A stretch of DNA of 64,000 bases from Rubrivivax sp. A210 (GTDB taxonomy: Bacteria > Pseudomonadota > Gammaproteobacteria > Burkholderiales > Burkholderiaceae_C). The translations under genes were made by a program, and so were the position numbers. Below the pieces are notes generated by a model. The model made no database searches. It was not told where the DNA came from and was given only the letters and a program-made list of their open reading frames with translations. This document shows positions 9,785 through 18,881 of the stretch, piece after piece; positions within the stretch are counted from its first letter, which is position 1, and every line of letters begins with the position of its first letter. The stretch spans positions 496,001-560,000 of the forward strand of contig NZ_CAJGBN010000001.1 in assembly GCF_904426505.1 (NCBI RefSeq), read 5' to 3'.

Positions 9785-10036
9785 ATGAGTCGCCAAACCA
9801 TGAGTTTCGCCTTGCCCGAGTCGATGCGGGAGTACATTGACAACCGGGTCGCCACTGGCAACTACGGCAACACGAGCGAGTACATCCGCGACTTGGTCCG
9901 GCGCGACCAGGAGGAACAGGCCAAGAAGAGGCTTCGCGATCTCATCGAAGAGGGGCTGGCATCCGGGCCAGGCCGGCGTCGCACCAAAGCGGACGAGAAG
10001 GAACTGCTGGCGATCGCTCGCGGCGAGATCGATTGA
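9785..10036 (+). CDS. parD: ParD-family antitoxin
   Basis: This is a small (83-residue) type II antitoxin. The N-terminal third reads as a ribbon-helix-helix DNA-binding domain (MSFALPESMREYIDNRV, then NTSEYIRDLVRRDQ), which fits the ParD/CC2985 group. The C-terminal half (KKRLRDLIEEGLASG) is the toxin-wrapping arm. It would neutralise the ParE encoded next and repress the operon through the palindrome at 9750-9766. Its stop overlaps the toxin start by 4 bp. Confidence 0.9.
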   Translation: MSRQTMSFALPESMREYIDNRVATGNYGNTSEYIRDLVRRDQEEQAKKRLRDLIEEGLASGPGRRRTKADEKELLAIARGEID

Positions 10037-10359
10037 AGCCGGCGGTTCTGCGCCCGCAAGCGCTGCGCGACCAGCAGGGCGAAGTGCGGTACTACCGCAA
10101 AGAGGGCGGCAGCCGCGTGGCGGTGAAGCTGGCCAACGCCACCAACGCCGCGCTTGACCAGATCGAACTCGACCCAGGGATCGGCTCGCCGAAGCTCGGA
10201 AGGCTCCTTGGTATCCCAGGGCTTCGGACCTGGCGGGTCTCGAAGTTCCCGCTGCTCTGGTGCTACTTCGAACTCGGGGAGTACCTGGATGTGGTCCGGC
10301 TGCTGGGCGAGCGCCAGGACATCGCCGCGATCTTGGGCAACGAGTTCGCTTCGAACTGA
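10033..10359 (+). CDS. parE: ParE/RelE-superfamily toxin
   Basis: This is a 108-residue toxin partner of the preceding antitoxin. It begins at a TTG inside the overlap TTGA with parD, so its translation is coupled to the antitoxin. The pattern E-L-D-P-x-I-G-S-P near residue 50, GLRTWRVSKFPLLWCYFE near 65-82 and the terminal VVRLLGERQD motif are ParE features (strand with basic and aromatic residues, then a conserved V-x-R-L-x-x-x-R-D end). ParE toxins poison DNA gyrase. That target is known for the family, not shown here. It probably stabilised the former Tn3-like element. Confidence 0.9.
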   Translation: MKPAVLRPQALRDQQGEVRYYRKEGGSRVAVKLANATNAALDQIELDPGIGSPKLGRLLGIPGLRTWRVSKFPLLWCYFELGEYLDVVRLLGERQDIAAILGNEFASN

Positions 10360-10587
10360 CGTCACTCGCGTCCCGGCGTGCATAGGGCCGGAGGCTAATG
10401 ACCGGTCTACGGCCGCCTGTTCGTCAAGTTGGCTGGCCGGAACCAACCCTCTGCTGCCGATGGCCGCGACGGCGTGGGCGTTGGCGATGCAGCGGAAAGC
10501 TGCCGGTCCCCTCAGGGCCGCTTTGGAGAACCAGAGCCTCAAGATCGGCTGCCGGTCAGCGGTCGGTCGTGTTGGCCGGCAATCGAC
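10360..10587. other. Non-coding flank between parE and the insertion sequence
   Basis: I see no supportable gene here. Short frames are shadows without ribosome sites. The sequence contains repeated GCCGGTC words and degenerate palindromes, as in many non-coding spacers of this genome type. Confidence 0.4.
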
Positions 10588-12213
10588 CGAGGACGTGTGG
10601 AAACGCGCGCACTTGAAGCTACGGCGGGCATCCCTGACGTGACTGACGCGGGCGTCGTCAAAGGTTGACGATGCACCCTGAGTGCACGAACCAAAAAGGG
10701 CTCTCGCCCTACGCCCTCATCGCCTTGATCAGCGTTGCAGTTCCGAGGATCTTGATCACCCGCTTCAAGTTGTACGCCAGGACATGCAAGCACATCTCGG
10801 TGGCCACCCGAGGCAGCGTCTTGGTCAGGAAGTGACTTGATCCCATCCAGCCCTTGAGCGTGCCGAAGACGTGCTCGACGGTCTGACGGCGCAGCCTCAT
10901 TGCTTCAGGTGCACCTTCGAGCCGTTCTTGAACGACATCCAGTACGTCTTCGTGTTCCCACCGCGAGATGCGCCGTTCCTTGCCCGTAGTACATCGCGGC
11001 TTCATGGGACATCGAGGGCAGTCTGACGACCAGTACTTGTGCTGGATCTTGCCGGCCTCTTCGGAAGTCATACGGTGGATGGCAATGCTGCCCGCCGGGC
11101 ACCGGTACTGGTCTGCCTTGTCGTCGTACACGAAGTCGCGCTTGTCGAACAAGCCGGCTGCTGCGTTGTTCGATGTCATCGGCTTGGGTACCACCGCGGC
11201 AATACCCGCACGTTCGCACTCCAGGATTTCGTAGCCTTCGTAGTAGCCGCGATCTGCCAGCGCGATGAGCTCGTCTTCAGCGGTTGCTTCCTTGGCAAGC
11301 TTGGCCATGTGCGCCAGTTGATTGCGGTCATGGCCGACATTGGTGACCTCATGGGCCACGATCAAGTGGTGCTTGGCATCGACCACGGTCTGCACGTTGT
11401 AGCCGACGATGCCCGTGCCTCGGCCACTGGTGGCCATCGACCGCGCATCGGGATCGGTCAAGGAGATCTGTCCGTCTTCGGACGCCTTCATCTGTTCGCC
11501 GATCTCGTTCAATGCCTGGATCTGCTGCTTGACCTTGATGATCTTGTCCTTGAGGTGGGCGACCCGACCAGGCAGTACTGCAGCGGCGTCGCGGTCAGCG
11601 CGATCGAGTTCGACCAAGTAGCGCTTGATGCTCTCTTCCAGCTGCTCGATGCGAGCGGCAAGCTTGCGGTCGGTGAAGTTCTTGTCGCGGTTGTTGACTG
11701 CCTTGAACTTGCTGCCGTCGATGGCGACGATGCCGTCGGTGAACAGCTTCATCCGGCGACACAGCAGCACGAACTCCTTGCAGACCTTGCGGATGGCCTC
11801 GCCGTTGTCGCGGCGGAAGTCGGCGATGGTCTTGAAGTCCGGAGCCAGACGACCAGTCAGCCAGATCAGTTCGAGGTTGCGCTGCGCTTCTGTCTCCAGG
11901 CGCCGACTCGACTGCACCCGGTTGAGGTAGCCGTACACGTAGATCTTGAGTAGGGTCGCCGGGCTGTAGGCCGGGCGGCCAGTCGCCGCGGGCGCAGCGC
12001 GCTCGAAGCCCAACTTACCCAGATCAAGTTCTTCGACGAAGACATCGATGACACGGACCGTGCTGTCCTCATGGATCCAGTCATCGAGTCGCTCGGGGAA
12101 CAGAACGCTCTGCGTTCGGTCCTGGCCTTCAACGTATCGCCCCATTGATCGCTCCCGCCGCAAGTGCTGGAGCTACGACTCTGTCGGTGCGAAAGAGTTT
12201 CCACACAGCCTCG
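10588..12213 (-). mobile_element. IS1182-family insertion sequence with imperfect terminal inverted repeats
   Basis: The element is about 1626 bp. Its ends are 10588-10604 (CGAGGACGTGTGGAAAC) and 12197-12213, whose complement reads CGAGGCTGTGTGGAAAC; they match at 15 of 17 positions. One uninterrupted transposase gene fills it on the minus strand. I see no clear target duplication in the flanks. The exact outer ends are uncertain by a few bases. Confidence 0.75.
10709..12145 (-). CDS. IS1182-family DDE transposase
   Basis: The full-length transposase is about 478 residues from the ATG at 12145 (MGRYVEGQDRTQSVLF). The N-terminal DUF772-type domain carries GRPAYSPATLLKIYVYGYLN. The catalytic Asp lies in VAIDGSKFKAVNN, the second Asp in LADRGYYEGYE, and the Glu in VEHVFGTLKGWMG. 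A Cys cluster (CRCP-like: YRCPAGS, CPRCPMKPRCT) precedes the last block. All three DDE residues and the full length are present, so the element looks intact and potentially active. An in-frame start 18 bp upstream also exists. Confidence 0.92.
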   Translation of the reverse strand: MGRYVEGQDRTQSVLFPERLDDWIHEDSTVRVIDVFVEELDLGKLGFERAAPAATGRPAYSPATLLKIYVYGYLNRVQSSRRLETEAQRNLELIWLTGRLAPDFKTIADFRRDNGEAIRKVCKEFVLLCRRMKLFTDGIVAIDGSKFKAVNNRDKNFTDRKLAARIEQLEESIKRYLVELDRADRDAAAVLPGRVAHLKDKIIKVKQQIQALNEIGEQMKASEDGQISLTDPDARSMATSGRGTGIVGYNVQTVVDAKHHLIVAHEVTNVGHDRNQLAHMAKLAKEATAEDELIALADRGYYEGYEILECERAGIAAVVPKPMTSNNAAAGLFDKRDFVYDDKADQYRCPAGSIAIHRMTSEEAGKIQHKYWSSDCPRCPMKPRCTTGKERRISRWEHEDVLDVVQERLEGAPEAMRLRRQTVEHVFGTLKGWMGSSHFLTKTLPRVATEMCLHVLAYNLKRVIKILGTATLIKAMRA

Positions 12214-12517
12214 ACCCATAGGAGCCGCCGGCGGTTTTCTCAGCGAGCGACCGGTCTACCCAGGAACCTGACCTTCACTCACTCCGACGAGAAAGGCAGC
12301 GCTGGCGAGAGCTGTCGTTCGGGGACCGCAACCCCTTACTGGGGCCAGTTCCAGCTCAACGACTGTCTCTGCGGGCCGGCGACTGAGGCTGCCGACCCTG
12401 AGTTGATGCACGCCCGATCAACAACGGCGCCCGAAATCCGCTACCTGCTGCCGAGGTATGGCGGTTGCATCGCGACCTCGGCGCAATTGGGACACCCGAC
12501 AGCAGGGGCTCCAACCC
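12214..12517. other. Non-coding flank right of the insertion sequence
   Basis: This stretch of 304 bases has no supportable gene. Frames crossing it lack ribosome sites and sensible composition. No copy of the sequence left of the element was found that would mark a long target duplication. Confidence 0.4.
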
Positions 12518-13045
12518 TCAGGCCGGCATCTTGCGAAACGCGATGGCGAATCGATTCCAGGCGTTGATGGTGTTGACGAGCAGCGTCAGGTCAACGAGCT
12601 CGGCAGGCGTGAAATGTGGCTGCACGCGCTCCCACACGTCGTCTGGCACACGCGTGTCCGCCACTCGTGTGACCGACTCGGTCCACTCCAAGGCGGCGCG
12701 CTCACGCTCGTTGAAGAACGGCGTCTCGCGCCAGACGGCCACGGTCGCCAGGCGCCGCTCACCTTCTCCTGCTTTGCGGGCGTCGGCCGTGTGCACGTCG
12801 ATGCAGTACGCACAGCCGTTCATTTGCGATGCGCGCAGGCGTACGAGTTCGACCAGTGACTTCTCCAGGCCTGATCGGGCGATCTGCTGATCGAGGCCGG
12901 CCATGGCCTTCATGGCCTCTGGGCCGGACTTGAAAAAGTTGAGACGGGGTTCGATGGTGTTCTCCTTGAGTGGTGGATGGTGGTTGGATGCTTCTGGCTG
13001 ATCCCAATTCAGGGGCAAAGAATCTTGGCGATGGGGCGGGCTCAT
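12518..13045 (-). CDS. Carboxymuconolactone decarboxylase / AhpD-family protein
   Basis: This small AhpD-like alpha-helical protein probably reduces peroxides or related oxidants. The family's redox centre is visible as NGCAYCIDVHTADAR (C-x-x-C with His), followed by W-R-E-T-P-F-F and ALEWTESVTRV. From the ATG at 13045, which overlaps the stop of the transporter gene (ATGA), the protein has a 30-residue unconserved leader. The conserved part starts at EPRLNFFKSGPEA. A strong AAGGAG lies 6 bases before an ATC at 12955 that would start exactly at the family's usual N-terminus. It is last in the cupin-transporter-AhpD operon. Confidence 0.85.
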   Translation of the reverse strand: MSPPHRQDSLPLNWDQPEASNHHPPLKENTIEPRLNFFKSGPEAMKAMAGLDQQIARSGLEKSLVELVRLRASQMNGCAYCIDVHTADARKAGEGERRLATVAVWRETPFFNERERAALEWTESVTRVADTRVPDDVWERVQPHFTPAELVDLTLLVNTINAWNRFAIAFRKMPA

Positions 13046-14538
13046 GGCGCGCTGGTCTCCATCAATGGCTTGACCCGCAGCACGCTCACTAGCCCTGCCG
13101 CCAAAGTCAGCACCGCCCCGATCCCGAGACCGACTCTGGGTGCTGACTCGACGGATGCGACGGTGAACAGCAGGCTCATGACGACCCCACCCGCGGTCTG
13201 ACCTGCAAGCCGTGCGGTGCCCTGCATACCGCCCGCGGCGCCCGCTCTTTCGGGTGGCGCCGAGAGGAACATGTTGCGGTTGTTGGGCACTTGAAAGAGG
13301 CCGAAGCCCAGGCCGCACAACATGGTGATCGGCACCAGCGGCAAGGCGCTGCCGTGCAGCGGCCAGAGTGAGGCCGCGGCAAGCCCCAGCGCGAGACAGG
13401 TACCGCCGGCCGCGCAAAGCCATGCCGTCGGTACGCGATTCGAGAGATAGCCGGACAGCGGGGCAGCGACAGCCACGGTCAGTGGCCAGGGCGTCATGTA
13501 GAGCCCGGTCATCAGGGTGTCCTGCCCGAGGCTGTGCTGTAGGTAGAAGGGCAAGGCCAGCAGACCCATGGTCATGCCTGCGAAGCAGCAGACCGAGGCC
13601 ATCACCGAAATGCGGAATGACGGCGCGCGCAGAAGGTCCAGCGGAATCAAGGGCGCGGCCTTGGGCGTCTCCCGCCGGATCAGCGCTGCCAGGCTGAGCG
13701 CAGCCGCGGTAAGCAGAGCGGCTGCCAACACTGGCTGCTCCACCAACACTTCCGCGCCAACCACCAGCGATGCAAAGACTGCGGCATTCAGCGCCACACT
13801 GAACCGGTCAAGTGGCCGCGCCGTGCCGGCGAGATCGGGCAGTGCACGGCACGCGAGAAGCACCAGTCCGCCCAAGGGCAGGTTCAGCGCAAACAGCCAA
13901 GGCCAGCTCGCGCCGGACAGGAGCACCGCGCCAATGGTCGGGCCGGCCGCAGAGGACAGGGCAACCGCCAGCGCGTTCCACCCGATGGCCGCGCCGAGCT
14001 CGCGCGGGGGAACCACCATGCGCAGCAGCGCGATGCCCAACGCCATGATGGCGGCACCCCCGAGCCCTTGGAGGAAGCGGGCCGCGACGAGCCACGGCAG
14101 CGACGGCGCCAGTGCGCACAACGCGGACGCGGCCGTGAACAGCGCGACACCCATCGTGAAGACTCGGCGATAGCCCAGGCTTTCGCCGAGCGCGGCACAG
14201 GGCAGCAGGCACATCACCAGGGCGGTCTGGTAGGCCGTGATGATCCAGACCGCCATGCCCGACGTCACCTGGAGCGACCGCGCCATGCTGGGGAGCGCCA
14301 CGTTGGTGATGGCGCCGTCCAGCACCGCCAGCACCATGGCCGCCAGCACGGCAGCGATCGCTGCGTTGCGCCGCGGGCCCTGCAGTCCAGAAGGCGCATC
14401 GTCTGTTTGCAGTGGGGATCGCACTGCCTCGCGGTCACCGTCCTGGGCCGCGGGTGGTGACTTCTTGAGTGCGGTCAAGGTTGCCTGGAACGGTGGCAAC
14501 CGGTGGCGACTCAGGGCCAGGTGGACAGGATGGTTCAC
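13042..14538 (-). CDS. Multidrug efflux MFS transporter, DHA2 (EmrB/QacA-like, 14 TM)
   Basis: This is an inner-membrane proton-driven exporter of about 498 residues. After a hydrophilic leader it shows many hydrophobic helices and the DHA2 motifs: VLDGAITNVALPSMARSL in helix 1 (motif D1), ESLGYRRVF in loop 2-3 (motif A), RFLQGLGGAAIMALGIALLR (motif B) and GWNALAVALSSAAGPTIGAVLL (motif C of antiporters). I chose the GTG at 14538, which overlaps the stop of the cupin gene in GTGA. The transported compound is not known. Linkage to an AhpD-like protein and a thiol-dioxygenase-like cupin suggests a role in stress or xenobiotic tolerance. Confidence 0.85.
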   Translation of the reverse strand: MNHPVHLALSRHRLPPFQATLTALKKSPPAAQDGDREAVRSPLQTDDAPSGLQGPRRNAAIAAVLAAMVLAVLDGAITNVALPSMARSLQVTSGMAVWIITAYQTALVMCLLPCAALGESLGYRRVFTMGVALFTAASALCALAPSLPWLVAARFLQGLGGAAIMALGIALLRMVVPPRELGAAIGWNALAVALSSAAGPTIGAVLLSGASWPWLFALNLPLGGLVLLACRALPDLAGTARPLDRFSVALNAAVFASLVVGAEVLVEQPVLAAALLTAAALSLAALIRRETPKAAPLIPLDLLRAPSFRISVMASVCCFAGMTMGLLALPFYLQHSLGQDTLMTGLYMTPWPLTVAVAAPLSGYLSNRVPTAWLCAAGGTCLALGLAAASLWPLHGSALPLVPITMLCGLGFGLFQVPNNRNMFLSAPPERAGAAGGMQGTARLAGQTAGGVVMSLLFTVASVESAPRVGLGIGAVLTLAAGLVSVLRVKPLMETSAP

Positions 14539-15080
14539 GGGGACCCCACGGTCCAGGCGCCGTCCCGCTCGACGTACCTCGTCACCCTGTGTTCTTCCTT
14601 GTCCTCCCTCTTCAGGTCTCGCTCCGTGAAGCGGAACAGCAGGGCGGGCCCGGTCATGCACAGCGTGTCGTGGATGTCTCCGGGCAGGTACACCTGGACC
14701 TGGCCAGGCCGCACCCGCGTTGAACCCCGCTTCACCAGCCGGACGCTGCCGTCTGGCGCTTCCAGCCGGCCGTAGGTGCCCATCTCGATTTCGCCCTGCT
14801 GGATTGCATAGATGACCCAGCCCCGGCCGTGGTCGTGGGGCGGTCTGTAGAGCCCCTCGGGTTCCGTGTGCGCCAAGAGCACGAACCCGTGCGTCGGGTC
14901 GCGGTACAGCTCTTGGTTGGCCGGCGCGTCCTTGTGCAACGCCGCCAACCAGTCCTCGGTGGCGGGCGCCTTGAGCAGGTCCTCCAGGTGTGCGCGACAG
15001 GCAGCGACCATGTCGGTGCTGAGCGGCCCCCAGGCCGACTTGATCCCCTCGATCAATGTATCAAACGTATTGCGAGCCAT
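14535..15080 (-). CDS. Cupin, cysteine-dioxygenase-like
   Basis: This 181-residue single-domain cupin has the metal-binding PPHDHGRGWVIYAIQQGEIE (two His, then the conserved Gly-Glu), and GDIHD further on supplies the third His. The spacing fits cysteine or thiol dioxygenase-like proteins, which oxidise a thiol to a sulfinate with Fe(II). Substrate assignment is not possible here. AAGGAG is 6 bases before the ATG. It is first in an operon with the MFS transporter and AhpD-like protein and divergent from a LysR gene 150 bp away that is the likely regulator. Confidence 0.75.
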   Translation of the reverse strand: MARNTFDTLIEGIKSAWGPLSTDMVAACRAHLEDLLKAPATEDWLAALHKDAPANQELYRDPTHGFVLLAHTEPEGLYRPPHDHGRGWVIYAIQQGEIEMGTYGRLEAPDGSVRLVKRGSTRVRPGQVQVYLPGDIHDTLCMTGPALLFRFTERDLKREDKEEHRVTRYVERDGAWTVGSP

Positions 15081-15230
15081 GAATTTCTCCTTGCGGTTCC
15101 GCTCGGACGAAAGCCGTTCAAGCGCATGTCCAGAAGATATTCATTCGCCAGAGATAGCGGAAGGCGCATCATTTGCACTCAGTTCGTGCGTCAAACGCCA
15201 TGTCAGACCCGCAACGCTTGGAGCCACGGC

Positions 15231-16136
15231 TTGGCCAGACCCGATCTCAATCTGCTCTTCACCCTGGACGTGCTGCTCGCGGAAGGCAGCGTGGCGCGCG
15301 CTGCGCGGCGCTTGCACCTGAGCCCGTCGGCGATGAGCCGCGCGCTGGCGCGGCTGCGTGAGGCAACCGGCGATCCGCTGCTGGTGCGCGCGGGTCGCGG
15401 ACTGGTGGCCTCGCCCCGGGCGCTTGAGCTTCGCGATTCCATCAGCCAACTCGTCCATGACGCCGAGGCGGCCCTGCGGCCCGCTGGCAAGCTCGATCTC
15501 GGGCAACTCGACCGGACGTTCACGCTGCGGGCCAGCGAGGGGTTCGTCGAGAACTTCGGGGCCAGCCTCCTGTCGCGTCTCGCCGCAGAAGCCCCTGGCG
15601 TTCGCCTGCACTTCCTGCACAAGCTCGACAAGGACAGTGGGCCGTTGCGCGATGGTTCGGTCGATCTGGAAACCGGCGTCGTGGACAAGGCCATCGGCCC
15701 GGAAGTGCGTGCGCAGGCCTTGTTCCGCGACCGCTACGTGGGCGTCGTGCGGGCGGGCCACCCGCTGAGCGAGGGGGACATCACGCCCGCCCGATTTGCC
15801 GCCGCAAGCCATGTCCACGTCTCGCGACGGGACAGCGACAAGGGCCCCATCGATGACGCCTTGGCGGGCATGGGGCTGCAACGACAGATCGCCACCACCG
15901 TCGGCGGCTTTGCGGCTGCGCTTGCGCTGGTTCGTGCCACGGATTGGGTTGCCTGCGTCCACGAACGACACACCGGCGCCCTGTATACCGGCATGCACAG
16001 TTTCGCGCTGCCAGTGCCCATTGCGCCGTTCACGGTTTCCTTGCTCTGGCACCCGCGTCTGGATGGCGATCCAGCACACCGCTGGCTGCGGGGGTGCGTT
16101 CGGGGCGTCTGCGCCGAGCAGCGTCCGGCGGCGTAG
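15231..16136 (+). CDS. LysR-family transcriptional regulator
   Basis: This is a 301-residue regulator. The winged helix-turn-helix is at residues 1-60 (LNLLFTLDVLLAEGSVARAARRLHLSPSAMSRALARLREATGDPLLVR), followed by a substrate-binding domain. I start it at the TTG at 15231, because GGAG lies 7 bases upstream and the family usually begins a few residues before DLNLLF; no in-frame ATG lies close enough. It is transcribed away from the cupin-MFS-AhpD operon, the classic LysR arrangement, so it probably controls that operon. The inducer is unknown. Confidence 0.88.
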   Translation: MARPDLNLLFTLDVLLAEGSVARAARRLHLSPSAMSRALARLREATGDPLLVRAGRGLVASPRALELRDSISQLVHDAEAALRPAGKLDLGQLDRTFTLRASEGFVENFGASLLSRLAAEAPGVRLHFLHKLDKDSGPLRDGSVDLETGVVDKAIGPEVRAQALFRDRYVGVVRAGHPLSEGDITPARFAAASHVHVSRRDSDKGPIDDALAGMGLQRQIATTVGGFAAALALVRATDWVACVHERHTGALYTGMHSFALPVPIAPFTVSLLWHPRLDGDPAHRWLRGCVRGVCAEQRPAA

Positions 16137-16217
16137 CGCACGGCAGCCCACACAGCTGTCGCGCCATCTGATCCCGGATGCCGGGGAAGCAGACCCTGGC
16201 GACTCCTATAGTCGCCC

Positions 16218-18860
16218 ATGACCACCCCCTTGCTCGCCACCAAGCTCTTCGCGCCCCCACCGTCGCCGCGCAGCGTGGAGCGTCTGCGCTTGACGCAGCG
16301 CCTGGATGCGGGGTTGCGGGGCAAGCTGACGCTGGTCTGTGCACCAGCAGGATTCGGCAAGTCGACCCTTCTGGGCGCCTTGGTCCAGGCCTGTGAGCAC
16401 CCCAGCGCCTGGCTGTCACTCGATGTGGAAGAGCGCGATCCGAACCGGTTTGTGGCCTACCTGACGGCCAGCCTCCGGTCCATCTCTGCCGATCTGGGTG
16501 AAGGTGCCTTGGCGCTGGCCCAGGCCCGCCCCAGGCCCTCTCCAGAAGCGGTGCTGGTCCATCTGATCAACCGCCTGGCCAAGCGGCGCGGCAGGCTGGT
16601 GCTGGTACTCGACGATTACCAGCTGGCCAGCAGCCCCGAAGTCGACGCGGTGCTGGCATTTCTGATCGACAACATGCCCGCGCCCTTGCATCTGGTGCTT
16701 GCTTCGCGCGAAGTGCCGGCCATCGCGTTGGCGCGCTTGCGTGCCCAGGGCCAATTGCTGGAGATCGGTCAGGACGACCTGCGCTTTCAGGCAGAGGAGA
16801 CCCGTCTCTTTCTGAACCAATCGATGTCGCTCGGATTGACCGAGCCCCAGGTTCAGGCTTTGGACGCGCGCACTGAAGGCTGGCCAGCAGGCTTGCAGAT
16901 GGCGGCCGTGTCTTTGGCGGGGCAAAGCGACGCGGACCGGTTCATCCGGTCCTTCACCGGCAGCCACCGGGTGGTGCTGGACTACCTGCTCGAAGAAGTG
17001 CTGCAGCGCCAGCCTGCGGACATCCAGGCGTTCTTGCTCAGCACGTCGATCCTGGACCGCCTGTGTCCAGAGCTGTGTGACGCCGTCATGCAGGCGGAAG
17101 TTGGCCACGCCTGCCTGCGCCACCTGGAGCAGTCCAAGCTGTTTGTCGTGCCGCTGGACGACGAGCGCCGCTGGGTCCGGTACCACCATCTCTTCGGCGC
17201 CGCGCTGCAGCAGCGTCTGCGCGAAACGCAAGCGCTGGCGCCCTTGCCAGCGTTGCATTTGCGAGCCTGTGCCTGGTACGAAGCCAACGGCATGGTCAGC
17301 CAGGCCTTGCGCCACGCGGTGGCTGCCGGCGACACCGCGCGCGCCATCCAGATGGTGCAGGGCAAAGGCATGCCGCTGTACTTTCTGGAAGACGCCGAGC
17401 CCGTGCTGCAGTGGTTGCAGGGCCAGCCACCGGAGTTGCTCGACGCGCATCCGCCACTCTGGCTGATGCTAGCGTGGTCGTACCTGGCGACCAGTCTGCA
17501 CAGCGAGATGCGGGCCCCCATGCTCGGCGCCGAGGCAGCGATCGAATCGGCAGCGGCGCATCCGGCCTACCGAAGCTGGCGCGGTGAATTGAACGCTGTT
17601 CGCGCCTGGGAGGCGGTGGCCCGAGGCGATGCCCTGACGATTTCGCGCGAGGCTGCCCTGGCGCTGGAGTGGCTGCCCCAGGACAACCTGGCCGTGCGCA
17701 CGGCAGCCCACTGTGCCCTGGGTGTGGCGCACCAGTTCAGCGGCGACCGACTGGCCGCCCAGCAGGTCTATGGTGACGTGGTGACGATGGCGGACGCCTG
17801 CGGCAATCGCATGATTTCGGTCGTCGCTTCCATCGCACTGGGGCATCTGCAGGAGAACGACAACCAGTTGCACCTGGCAGCGCGCACCTACGGGCGGGCG
17901 CTGCAGACGCTGGGCGATCAGCCCCACGGCGTGGCCTGCGAGGTTCACCTGGGCCTGGCGCGCATTCACTACGAATGGGACGACCTTCCCGCAGCGACAG
18001 TCCATGCGGAGAAGAGCAGCCGACTGGCCGCCCTGTTGGAATGTGACGCCGGACTGGGCGCGGACGTGTTGCTGGCGCAGATCCTGTTGTCCCGCGCCGA
18101 GACCGATGCGGCCTTGGGCCTGTTGACGAAGGCCAGCACCGCGGCACAGACCAGGAACCAGCACGGCGGCAGGCTCGCCATTGCACACGCCCAGGTGCAG
18201 GCCTTGTTGCAGACCGGTGAGCTCATCGCCGCCGCGCAACTGGCGCAGGACCCAGCGCTGCCTTTGGCACATGCCTGGGTCTTGCTCGCCCGGGGGCAGG
18301 CCCTGCAGGCACATGAGTGTCTGACCGCGTTCCTGGACGCCTCACGGGCCAGTGCGCCGGCCTCCGATGTACTGCGTGCGCTGTTGCTCGACGCGCTCGC
18401 TCTGGACGCCTTCGATCCATCGGAAGCGGCGCTGGCCGTGCTGGAAGAGGCCATGGCGTTGGCCGAGCCGCAGGGCTGCGTGCGCGCCTTTGTCGACCTG
18501 GGCAGACCCATGCAACGTCTCTTGACCAAAGCCACCCAGGATGCACGGCCCCGGTACACGGCCATGCTGCTGGAGGCGATGGAGATCCAGTTGGTGGCCT
18601 TGACGCCAATTGCGCCGCCGCCCAAAGAAGCTGCGGAGCAGCCAGCCGGCACGGTGCGAGCCATGGCAGACCCGCTGAGTCAGCGCGAACTGCAGATCCT
18701 GACGCTGATCTGCAAGGGCCTGTCCAACCAGGAAATTGGCCAGCAGATCTTTCTGTCCTTGAGCACCGTGAAGTGGCACAACCAGAACATCTTCGACAAG
18801 CTGGATGTGCAAAGGCGTACCGAAGCCGTGGCACGGGCACGGGAGCTGAATCTGTTGTGA
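16218..18860 (+). CDS. MalT-like LuxR-family regulator (STAND ATPase)
   Basis: This is a large (880-residue) ATP-dependent activator of the MalT/AlkS type. Order of parts: Walker A APAGFGKST (42-50), a Walker B-like LVLVLDDYQLA near 130-140, a winged-helix region, a long helical TPR-like sensor (about 350-760), then a LuxR helix-turn-helix (LSQRELQILTLICKGLSNQEIGQQIFLSLSTVKWHNQNIF) at the extreme C-terminus. Inducer binding to the TPR region normally drives ATP-bound oligomerisation. No obvious structural target is next to it; the following DUF2306 gene could be one. Confidence 0.9.
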   Translation: MTTPLLATKLFAPPPSPRSVERLRLTQRLDAGLRGKLTLVCAPAGFGKSTLLGALVQACEHPSAWLSLDVEERDPNRFVAYLTASLRSISADLGEGALALAQARPRPSPEAVLVHLINRLAKRRGRLVLVLDDYQLASSPEVDAVLAFLIDNMPAPLHLVLASREVPAIALARLRAQGQLLEIGQDDLRFQAEETRLFLNQSMSLGLTEPQVQALDARTEGWPAGLQMAAVSLAGQSDADRFIRSFTGSHRVVLDYLLEEVLQRQPADIQAFLLSTSILDRLCPELCDAVMQAEVGHACLRHLEQSKLFVVPLDDERRWVRYHHLFGAALQQRLRETQALAPLPALHLRACAWYEANGMVSQALRHAVAAGDTARAIQMVQGKGMPLYFLEDAEPVLQWLQGQPPELLDAHPPLWLMLAWSYLATSLHSEMRAPMLGAEAAIESAAAHPAYRSWRGELNAVRAWEAVARGDALTISREAALALEWLPQDNLAVRTAAHCALGVAHQFSGDRLAAQQVYGDVVTMADACGNRMISVVASIALGHLQENDNQLHLAARTYGRALQTLGDQPHGVACEVHLGLARIHYEWDDLPAATVHAEKSSRLAALLECDAGLGADVLLAQILLSRAETDAALGLLTKASTAAQTRNQHGGRLAIAHAQVQALLQTGELIAAAQLAQDPALPLAHAWVLLARGQALQAHECLTAFLDASRASAPASDVLRALLLDALALDAFDPSEAALAVLEEAMALAEPQGCVRAFVDLGRPMQRLLTKATQDARPRYTAMLLEAMEIQLVALTPIAPPPKEAAEQPAGTVRAMADPLSQRELQILTLICKGLSNQEIGQQIFLSLSTVKWHNQNIFDKLDVQRRTEAVARARELNLL

Positions 18861-18881
18861 ACCTGCGGGGGTTCCGCAGAA

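Noticed and set aside
10400-12259. GACCGGTCTAC on both sides of the insertion sequence (10400-10410 and 12249-12259) as a target duplication
   Set aside because: The copies lie about 190 bp and 36 bp from the two ends of the element, so they cannot be a simple duplication; an 11-base match is expected by chance in 64 kb.
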